A DNA stretch of 64,000 bases, taken from assembly GCF_026745355.1 (NCBI RefSeq), contig NC_079206.1, forward strand, positions 13,376,279 through 13,440,278, given 5' to 3'. Each line of letters starts with the position of its first letter. Position 1 is the first letter of the stretch. Under the pieces are notes generated by a model. That model had not been told where the DNA came from, searched no databases, and saw only the letters and a list, made by a program, of their open reading frames with translations. Positions 47,561 through 56,784 of the stretch are shown here, piece after piece. The stretch comes from Beta vulgaris subsp. vulgaris. Taxonomy: Eukaryota > Streptophyta > Magnoliopsida > Caryophyllales > Amaranthaceae. Made by a program: the position numbers and the translations under genes.

Positions 47561-47785
47561 CACTAGGGGAAAAAAACGGAAGGACTGCAGTGCAAGGGCT
47601 GCGTTTTTTGAAAAACGCAGCCCTTAATAGTGAAGAGCTGCGGTTATCCAAAAAACTGCAGCCCTTCGTATACGAAGGGCTGCAGTTAATGCAAAAACTG
47701 CAGCCTAAAAAGGATGCGTTAGCCGAAAACCGCAACCCTATAAGTAATAAAGGGCTGCGGTTTTTGGGCTAACCGCAACCCTCTA
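47561..47785 (+). mobile_element. CACTA transposon terminus with hairpin subterminal repeats
   Basis: Begins CACTAGGGGAAAAAAACGG at 47561, the terminal pattern of CACTA (En/Spm) elements. It is followed at once by four tandem hairpins built on AAGGGCTGCGGTTTTTGG or its variants with the complementary AACCGCAGCCCTT: 47594-47625, 47635-47666, about 47677-47712 and 47750-47783. Such subterminal arrays are the transposase-binding regions of CACTA elements. No opposite TAGTG end was identified, so the right boundary of the element is unknown; it may include the EF-hand fragment and even the duplicated EndoU exon. Confidence 0.65.
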
Positions 47786-48911
47786 TGGGCTTTTCTTTAA
47801 ATTTTATTTGAAAGGAAGGAAAAGTGGGCTTAAATGTTAAGCGGATATTTCTCACAATCTCCTTCACTCATTCTCTCTCTTTCCTTTTCGACCTTCACGC
47901 CACTCTCTCTCCTCATTTCACGCCTATCTTCTCTCTCCTCATTTCGCCCTATCTTCTCTCTCTCCTCTCATCTTCGCGCCTCAGCTTCTCTCTTCCTCCT
48001 CTCATCTTCTCTGAACTTATTTGAGATTGGCCATTGATCCCCCAATGCCTACATACGCCTACACTCCTCTAACACGCACCGTTGATCCCCCAACGCAACA
48101 AACCCTGCATGTAACTCCTCCGGTGAGATCTTCCCATCTTTATTAACATCAAAGAAACCAAACGCGTCCTTAAGATCATCTTCATCTGCATCCGTAGGAT
48201 CAAGTGCAGATCCAACGGCTTCCAGCTCCTCTAAGCTGATACAACGGATTCATCGGCATCCCAGTCGTTCTGCTTCGTTGGCATACCACTCTTTCTTCTT
48301 CGTCGACATACTTCTGTTAACCTTCGAACGCCAAGCGAACAAAGACCGGCATCCAGATCTACTCTCTCTCTCCCTTCTCTTCATCTCCTCCCCTCATCTC
48401 CTCCTCGTTTCCGCCCCTTTTCACCGGCGTTCGTCTCATCTCGAGCCAGTCGTTCGTCTCGAGTTCTTTCTCCACCGGCGCCATCGTGTTGGCCGTCGTT
48501 CGTGTTGGCGGTCCACGCCATCTTCCACACCAACATTTCATAAGTTAGGGTTTCAAGATCTAATGTCATTTTCTCATTTTTTTTTAAATTTTTTTTATTA
48601 ATTCTATGTATATCTCTAATGTATTTCTGTCAAAAACATCTATTCTCTTTCATATATCAGTTTTTTTTTTGTTATAATCTAGATATCTTAAGCTTTGAAT
48701 CTGTCAAAAAAAGAGTTTGAGTATTTACGAACATATATTTCGAGGGCGCTAATATGAGCTGAGTTCATAATCTGATGAGGTAATTATATATGTTAGAACC
48801 TTTAGCTCTATGATGCATAGTATGGGTGATCTATTCATTTTATTTCTTAGATTCAATTGCATTTGATGATCTTTTTCTTCACCTTAATGAAGCTGGTTAT
48901 GACTTGTGCAG
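47786..48911. other. Possible CACTA interior, pyrimidine-rich
   Basis: CT-rich stretch (47860-48010) like a 5' leader, then an EF-hand gene fragment on the minus strand (separate entry), more CT-rich sequence (48355-48480), and AT-rich sequence up to the EndoU exon copy. No transposase ORF was seen. ORFs on either strand in the CT-rich parts lack domains. Confidence 0.45.
48079..48231 (-). pseudogene. Captured EF-hand (calmodulin-like) gene fragment
   Basis: On the minus strand, 51 codons are open and encode an acidic linker (DPTDADEDDLKDAFGFF) followed by a canonical 12-residue EF-hand loop DVNKDGKISPEE: Asp, Asn and Asp at positions 1, 3 and 5, Gly at 6, Ile at 8 and Glu at 12. The family is the plant calmodulin-like Ca2+ sensors. 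The frame has no start or second EF-hand, and the codons on both sides do not continue the domain, so it is a fragment. Its position 300 bp inside a CACTA terminus suggests transposon capture. The calcium-binding residues are intact, so capture was probably recent or the fragment is short enough to have escaped damage. Confidence 0.8.
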
Positions 48912-49145
48912 CCAGATGCAAAGACACAGTTGCTTACAGTTCAGTTTGAGTGGAATGAAGTCCTTAAATCACTCTCAAGCATGTTCATAGGAGTGAGTCC
49001 GGAGTTCGAAATCGCTCTTTATACTCTCTGCTTCTTTGCAGGTGAACAGGAAAATCATATAGAGGTTGGTCCATACCCAGTTAATATCAAGTGCTATCGT
49101 CTAGGAGACAAAATTGGTTCTGTATTTCCTATAGCTGAGGCCTGA
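48912..49145 (+). pseudogene. Duplicated last exon of EndoU
   Basis: Copy of EndoU exon 7 (44014-44247) together with its 3' UTR (similarity continues to about 49310). The reading frame is open over all 77 codons to the same stop. By hand count there are about 24 substitutions in 234 bp (about 90% identity) and 10 amino-acid changes; the VSP-EFE-ALYTLCFF and PYPVNIKCY blocks are kept. A splice acceptor (tgacttgtgcag) precedes it, but no other EndoU exon is near, so it could only be used as an alternative last exon of the upstream gene. Without transcript evidence I treat it as a gene fragment. Confidence 0.85.
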
Positions 49146-50177
49146 CTAAGGCTTACTGGCAAAATCTTGTACCTTGAAAAATGAAGATGCTATTGTGTTG
49201 TGGAATTTCTAGTTAATTCGTATTTTAAACTCAATATTTTTTTCTGATAAAACCAATTATGACAATATTGTCACAGACTCGGTCATTTGAAGGGAGGGAT
49301 GGATTTTCCTTTCAATTATTTTGTGCACAATCTTTATGACATGTCTCTGACGGTTCATATTTATGATTATGTATGAATCAAAATTATAATAAGCTGGTTA
49401 TGACTTGTGCAGCCAGATGCTAATATTTACTGATTTCTTCACCTTAGATTCAATTGCATTTTGATGATCTATTTACATACTGAGACAACTTTAACCATAA
49501 TTTCACATGGCAGTATTTCTAATATATGCTATTAGGCTATTAGCTATCTACAAAAGACCATCTTAGATTATAAAATTGAATTAAAAGGATTTATTTTTCA
49601 TGGATATTGCAAAAGCAAGTTTTATTTCTCGTTATACGTTAAAGTTCAGCTTATTTCCTTGTGTACCGTCCACCACGTAGGACTGGACGCGAGAATTTTT
49701 TTACCTTTTTGCTTAAGCAAATTGTTATTATAATTAGCAGTTCACACTAGAAAACCACTAATCGTGTTAGTGTTTTAGCAAACATATAATCGCTACTTTA
49801 ATTTGTAGTATTTTTTATGAATTAGATGGAACCCAACAATCAGAAATGGAAATACGCAAATACCTAGAAGTGAAACTCAGTCAATAACCAAAATAAGAAA
49901 TAACCCAATTGGAGAACATTTATTAAGTTTTGTTGAGTAATTGTTGTGTGCATAGTCGAGTAAGTGGGGTTAAATTGGGGATGATGATGAGGGAAGTGAG
50001 GAGTAAGAATATGGAGATTTTGAGCGCCATTGTCGATTTTTTTTTTACAATAAGAAAACATACAAAGTAAAAGACTATCGGAAAACAATAGGAGAAAACA
50101 AACGTCTATAAATTGTCGGAGTGATGTTCCTGTGGACCTAAATGATGTGACACCAACCAAACGTGCCTGCGAGAATG
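49146..50177. other. 3' UTR copy, scrambled repeats, spacer
   Basis: To about 49310 this is the duplicated EndoU 3' UTR. At 49391-49420 a 30-bp piece identical to 48890-48919 (splice acceptor plus first bases of the exon copy) recurs, followed at 49432-49470 by a shuffled copy of 48843-48885. The rest is AT-rich without a supported gene. Confidence 0.6.
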
Positions 50178-52632
50178 TATGCTAGTTACACAAACTCTCC
50201 ACTCCAGATTCTCAATATTATCGCCCGTGTGATAACGTATCGGCTTATTCAGAATTTTGCAGCGGAAAACAATTAACTAAACTTTAACTTTATTATAACT
50301 CAATAAATAAATAACAAGTGTTTAGAACTTAAATCAACCAATCTAAACAACTCAAACGAACTTAAATAAACATGTTCTTAAAAATGCAGAAATTAAACTA
50401 TGCTAGTTACACAAACTCTCCACTCCAGATTCCCAATGATGCACATCTGCGAATCTGTAATGTCAATGCTAACTGAATCTGCTCACCATAAAGGATCATC
50501 ACAGGATCAATAAGGCAAAGCCATGATCATACACACAAACAACGCACGTAATCAGCAAAGCTAGGTACTACATATCAAACATAAGCATTCCTAAACATGA
50601 TACTACATAAATAACATGCAGGGATAAATAATAATATAATCATACAACATTCTGCAGATAACTTTTATTGAACTAAACTCCAAACATCATTTCTCACTTT
50701 AATGGAATAGTTATTGGAACTGAGTTGTCTTATCTACTAATGTCTTCACCTACGAAGACGAAACATGGGTGCTACTAGGCACTACAACGCATTTCAGATT
50801 GACCAACGATATCGAGGAACTTTTGCTAACTGAAAAAGAAATGGTGATCAATCCATTCCTGTAAAAAGTCATGGCTCGCTCACCATGTACTCCAACTCCT
50901 AATGTCCAACTCTAGACGTGCACCAGTCTAAAGTCTATAACTATTCTCGTTACACTTTACGTTATTTACATATTATCACTTGTTATGACATACACACACA
51001 AGCAACACATAAATAATAATCAGACAGTCACAACTAAACGTCTTTTGTCTTCGGATTTCACAAGTGATCATAACTTACAATCCAAGAATACTTTCTTTTT
51101 AATCTTAACTTTCTTTACTTGTTGAACCTAGCCAACAATAATCTTACCTTTATATAGGCATAACTTATCAAACTTACCAAATAAGGTCTATAGTCCTCAT
51201 AAGATAATAAAATAATACTCATCAAAGAATACATGAATAACATGATTCAATTTCTATAACATATATTAGTTCTCCATGCGAATTAATAAATAAACTTTCT
51301 TTTCATGCTTGCATCAATTATTCCATACAAATATACAATCTAGTATTCATAAAAATCTCAAATTACATGCTTGCACACAGGCATAAAACATGTAAATCAA
51401 ATACTAGAAATCACATATATATGAACAAAATAAGTTCCTATACATGATACTAAAATTTATTCCTCCTTAAAACATGATACTAATCACATAGCACGTAATT
51501 ATGTACGTACCTCGTGTAAACTAGCCTGTAGGCCACTTTTAATTCTTCAAATATCCCCTACGAGATATTCTTCGCCTAGAACTCAATATAACCGAAATTT
51601 TAACTTTAAATAAAAATTACAACAGCCTTAAAGTACTTAAAACCCCCTTTAAATACGTTTAAAAGTCGATTTTAATATCAAACTTGAATTATTTTCAATT
51701 CCTAGCATAATACTACCATACTAGTAATTAAAAACTCTAAAAACTCTACAAATAAACCCTTTCTGAAATTACAGCAACTTTAAAAATTAATAAACCTCCT
51801 TTAAACATATATAATATATTTAAAATCATATTCTAAGTTAATCTCATAGTATCTAATATGCTACTATGATTTTCTAGCAATTTTAAACCCTAAAAATTTC
51901 ATGTTTTCATGATTAAAACTAAAATCTAATAATAATAACAAACCTGAAATTTTTCTTATAATATATACTATAGATGGATCGAAATTACTTATTAAAACAG
52001 TAATTTAAAGTAATAATCATGATTAACAACAATATAAAACATAAAAAAAAAATAGTCTTTAATGGAATCTTAGGAAAGAAGAAAAGAAAACAACCAACAA
52101 AGGAGAGAACAAAGAGGCGCCGACAATAACAGACCACGGCAGCAGCACGGCGACAGCAACTCGGCGACTTTAGGAAGGCTTGTGACGTTTCTTGTTGAAG
52201 AAGAAACGTTACTTGAAGAAGAAGAAAGGAATTTGGAAGAGAAAAGAAGAAAATCGTGGAAGAGAAAAGAGAGAGAGAATGCCGTGTGGGTGAGAAGGAG
52301 GAGAGAGAAAATTTTTCTTTTGTGTGGGATAAAATAGGTGAGTAATAAGGTATTTATAAGGCTCCCCTTTTTGGGCTTAGGAAAAGAGATAAATTTTAAT
52401 GAAAATTGATGATGAACGAGATAATTAATTCGGGACGTTAATCATCACTAGGACTCTTTTCCTTTTTATCCTTTTAGGATTTTCAATTCCATTAGACTTC
52501 TTTTTCAATATAAATATTTTCAACTTTATTACATCATGAAAATAATTTCATTTGACTTTTAAAAATAGTCAACCTTTTAAATAGTCAAATCATTTTAAAA
52601 CTCGTTTGTGTTTAAATATAAATTAATAAATA

Positions 52633-52714
<82 letters not shown>

Positions 52715-52738
52715 CCTTTAAAATTATGGGGGATTACA
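50178..52738 (-). mobile_element. Ty3/gypsy LTR copy A, rearranged at one end
   Basis: Related to solo LTR B (52866-55174) along nearly its whole length, for example tattatcgcccgtgtgataa, ccaatgatgcacatctgcga and gaactgagttgtcttatcta. It ends GGGATTACA at 52738 like B. The other end lacks the TGTAACACCCCG terminus: similarity to B starts at about 50213 and is preceded by 34 bp (50178-50211) that repeat 50399-50432 exactly. So this end was truncated or rearranged. On the minus strand, the LTR would start at 52738. No coding region accompanies it. It has a long TA microsatellite near that start. Confidence 0.8.
52635..52712. repeat. TA microsatellite in LTR copy A
   Basis: About 39 uninterrupted TA units, located 26 bp from the LTR terminus, at the place where copy B has only a short TATAAATATATTTTA stretch. 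Confidence 0.97.
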
Positions 52739-52865
52739 GTGACAACCCATGTTGCTCCCCCTTGTTTTGACCATTTGTCCCAGGTTCCGTGAACGCGGAA
52801 TGTGGCTGCCGGACTTTCTTGCCGAAGCCTACCAAAATGAGCTAACATAAAGCTCGGATGCGGCC
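52739..52865 (-). pseudogene. LINE RNase H fragment between two LTRs
   Basis: On the minus strand the frame gives FRVHGTWDKWSKQGGATWVV, a degraded form of the first motif of plant LINE RNase H (FRVDGSW..). It belongs with the zf-RVT fragment at 55180-56175 and was separated from it by solo LTR B. The last five bases (cggcc, 52861-52865) are one copy of B's target duplication. Confidence 0.65.
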
Positions 52866-55174
52866 TGTAACACCCCGATAATTTTCTCTTTTCAGAAATA
52901 CCTTTATAATATAAAACTTAGAGAATTATCCAAGTATTATCGCCCGTGTGATAACGTATCGGCTTATTCATAATTTTGCAACGGAAAACATATAACTAAT
53001 CTTAACCTATTATTATAAAAAAATAAACAAGTATTTAAAAATCAACAATCTAAATGAGTCTTATTCAAACCAACTTAATAATGTATATTCCTAATAATGC
53101 AGAAAAATAAAATAAACTAGTTACATATCCTCTCCATTTCAGATTCCCAATGATGCACATCTGCGAACCTGTAATGTCAATACTTTACTGAATCTGCTCA
53201 CCAAAATGGGTCATCACAGGATCAATAAGGCAAAGCCATGATCACACACACAAACAAAGCTGAGTACTACATACTAAAACATAAGCATTCCTTACATGAT
53301 ACTAATAAATAACATGCAGGGATAAATAATAATATAATCATATAACAATCTGCAGATTACTTTAACTGAACTAAACTCTAAACATCTTTTTAATACCTTT
53401 ATGGAATAGTTATTGGAACTGAGTTGTCTTATCTACTAATGCCTTCACTAAGAAGACGAAATACGGGCGCGACTCCGTATTCCGGAATGACTTGCGATAT
53501 CGAGGAACTTTTGAAAATAAAAGAGGGATTGTGATCAATCCATCTCCTAGAAAAGCCATGGGCTACCACCATCTACTCCAACCCTTAATGTCCAACACTA
53601 GACGTGCACCAGTCTAAAGTCTATAACTATTCTCGTTACACTTTACGTTAATTACCAATTATTACTTGTTATGACACACATACAAGCAACACAAAAATAA
53701 TAATCAAATAGTCACAATTGAACTTCTTTTATCTTAGGATTAATAAGTGATTACAACTTACAACCCAAGATTATTTGCATCAATTATTTCATACAAACAT
53801 GAAAATCTTTACTCATAATAAATCTCAAAAATCACATGCTTGCACACAGGCATAAAACATGTAACAATCAATAATACCATAATCACATATGAACTTAATA
53901 AGTTCCTATACATGATACTAAAATTCTTTCTCCTTAAATCAGGATACTAATCACATAGCACACATGTATATACATACCTTGTGTAAACTAGTCGGCAGAC
54001 CACTTTTAACTCCTTAAAAGTCTCATACATAATATTCTCCGCCTAGAAATCAATATAAACTAAAATCAATACTCTTAAATAAAAATACAGCAACTCTAAA
54101 ATATATAAAATCCCCTTCAAATATATTAAAAAGTTGATTTTACTATCAAAACTTCCATTGCTTTTAATTCCTAGCATAGTACTACCAATACTAGTAATTA
54201 AAACTCTTAAAATTAAACTCCATTAATAAAATTCTTTCTGAAATTACAGCAACTTTATAAAACATAAAACCCTCTTTAAACATATGTAGACATGATTAAA
54301 ATCATACTTTGAATCAATCTCATAGTATATAACATGCTACTATGGTTTTCTAGTAATTAAAACCCTAAAAATCCATGCTTTAATGATTAAAACTTCAATC
54401 TAACCATAATAAACAAATCTGAATTTTTATTCTTATAATATATAAAATATATCAATCAAGATTATTTATTAAAACTGTAAATTAAAACCAATACTCATGA
54501 TTAACAATAAAAGAAAGCATAAAAACATAGTCTTTAATGGAATCTTGAGGAAGAAGAAAAGAAATTAAACAAGGAAACAAAGAACCAAGAAAGAGGATGC
54601 AAGGCGCCGGAAATTGCCACGCAGCAGGGACGCATGAGTCGAGAGTTCAAAGGTTTTGTGACGTTTCCTGTTGAAGAAAACTTGGAAGAAGAAGAAACCG
54701 AAAAAACGTGAGAAGGGAGAGAGAAAAGAATGTTGGCCATGTGTTTTGGTGAAGAGGAGAGAGAAAATATTCTTTGTGTGGGGTAAAATAATTGGGTATT
54801 AGGATATTTATAATAAGGCTTTCCTTTTGGGCTTAGAAAAAGAAGATTGGGCTCAATTAAAATTATTGATGCTGAATAGGATAAATAAATTAGAACTTTT
54901 ATCATCAATATGACTCCTTTTCCTTATCCATTTAGGATTTTGGGTTCCTCAAGTCCATTAGACGTCTTTTCCAATATAAATTAGTATTTAAAACTTTTAT
55001 CAAAGCATGCTTAATTAAAATATTTTTAACTATCTTAAATCCTCAAAATAATTTCATTTGACTTTAAAAATAGTCAACCTTTTTAAATAGTCAAATCATT
55101 TTAAAACTAGATTATGTTTAAATATAAATACTAAAATATATTTATAAAATCCTTTAAAATTATGAGGGATTACA
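52866..55174 (-). mobile_element. Ty3/gypsy solo LTR B with 5-bp TSD
   Basis: A 2,309-bp unit starting TGTAACACCCCGATAATTTTC and ending ATTATGAGGGATTACA, flanked on both sides by cggcc (52861-52865 and 55175-55179). Full ends plus a perfect 5-bp duplication and no internal domain make this a solo LTR left by LTR-LTR recombination. Orientation is minus, because the full element at 56785 starts TGTAATACTCC and ends GGGGTGTTACA. On the minus strand it has CT-rich leader sequence like that of the 56785 LTR. Long LTRs of this kind are typical of Tekay/Del chromoviruses. Confidence 0.9.
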
Positions 55175-55179
55175 CGGCC

Positions 55180-56175
55180 TATCCCGCAATGCAAAGGGGG
55201 TAGTCAATGAAACTGATTGGGAGAAAGTCAAAAGTTGTTGGTTGCCGAGCTGAATTTGTTGTTGGAGGACTTCTATTGTTGCTCGAATGCATCGAAAGAC
55301 CTGAGCGTTTCTTGTTTTCCATGTAGCCCAAAGCGTGTTAAAGAAATAGATTAAGAGAAGGCCATTACAACCTTCGTTATGGATAAAGTATAGGACATGA
55401 TGCATGAGCCATCCCGCAAACTGAAGGCGGGGGCTTACTGGATCACTATATGCCTGATTTTTAGTACCCCATGCTTCTAAAGCAAGAGGACAGACGGAAA
55501 GATATATGATGGCAACTCTCTGTTTCTTCTAAACATATAGGGCAATTATCAGAGGGGCCAATCCTACAACGGAACATATTCTCTTTCATTACTTAACTAT
55601 TTTGATAAAGTTTTCACATAAATAGCTTCCATTTAGGCATGATGTTCAACCTCTAGATGATGTGATAGAACTGCAAGTCTGCAATTGAGTTTGGGTTGTC
55701 ATGCTGCATATATCGTTTTGTTGTTGTTTCTAAAGCAACGTGTACGCTGATTTGGTAGAAAACTCACCGGATCTTGTTAAATGCCAATATAAAACTATAT
55801 ATCTTGAATGGTTGAGTTGCTCAGGAGTTCCAAACTTAGAATCTGACGAGCACTTGATGGAATAAAGTATCTGTGAATCTTGTGGATATCCCAACCATGA
55901 TGATGGGGCAAGAGCAAATCCTGAACCTTTAGTTTGGAGGCCTCTTGAAGGAAGACACCATCACACATTATTGGAGATTGACTATTGACCCACTTATCCA
56001 GAGCTGCGAGTATGTCATGACCATTTCCATCCTTCCAGACACATAGCTGCCGGAGTTTCCTTCCAGCTTGCCATAACCATCATTCACCCCAGGAAATATT
56101 ATCGCGATGTGGAGCCCGAAAGCGGGAGCGATGCGAAACCGTCTTTAAAACCTGCGAGATAAGGAGTTACGTTGT
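55180..56175 (-). pseudogene. LINE ORF2 C-terminal fragment (zf-RVT region)
   Basis: Minus-strand pieces in changing frames: WWLWQAGRKLRQLC, GWDIHKIHRYFIP, YWHLTRSGEFSTKSAYTLL (start of zf-RVT), then 55160-55405 with FFNTLWATWKTRNAQVF, the linker before RNase H in plant LINEs. It belongs to a second LINE, different from the one at 33101-38830. Upstream RT and endonuclease parts are missing: at 56176 the sequence changes to a gypsy LTR fragment. Confidence 0.8.
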
Positions 56176-56217
56176 TGTAATCCCCCGTAAATTTATGGAT
56201 TTTATAAATATATTTTA

Positions 56218-56298
<81 letters not shown>
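56176..56298 (+). mobile_element. Gypsy LTR end fragment C with TA microsatellite
   Basis: Starts TGTAATCCCCCGTAAATTT at 56176 and continues GGATTTTATAAATATATTTTAG, matching the start of LTR B read on its own strand, here in plus orientation. It then passes into about 37 TA units (56224-56298) and stops where a different repeat begins. Only the first 50 bp of the LTR are present. Confidence 0.75.
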
Positions 56299-56302
<4 letters not shown>

Positions 56303-56784
56303 TGGGATCCAGTGAGAATACCCCCTTTTGTGAGAACACATACTTATATGAAAACACTTTAAAATTTAGAACATAAACATATTTTTTTTAGAACATGAGA
56401 GTATAATCAATACATATACATATATACATGATCTGAAATATCAAACTTATGTTCTAAATTTATTCAAGCATGTTCTGAATTATTTCAATGATGTTCTGAA
56501 ATATTGCAAGTGTGTTCTAAATTTATTCAAACATGTTATTTATTATTTCAAACATGTTCCAAATTATTTTAATTATTGTGTTCAAAAACTTTTCAAACAT
56601 GTTCTGAATTACTTCAAACATGTTTCAATTCATTTTAATTATGTTTTGAAATATTTCGAGTGAGAACATATATCATATGTGAGAATAAAGGTAGTTCAGA
56701 ACATGATGTACATCGTTTTAGAACATGTTGTACATCGTTTTAGAACATGATCTACGTCATTTTAGAACATGATGTATCCGTTTT
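56299..56784. repeat. Repeat inserted in TA tract, with GAACATG minisatellite
   Basis: Begins GGGTTGGGATCCAGTGAGAA directly at the end of the TA tract. It contains many degenerate 25-30-bp units on the pattern TTTCAAACATGTTCTGAATT, then AGAACATGATGTACATCGTTTT. Elements with such a start are often found in TA tracts of plant genomes, which suggests a preference for (TA)n targets. The right edge is fixed only by the start of the next LTR. Non-coding. Confidence 0.6.
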
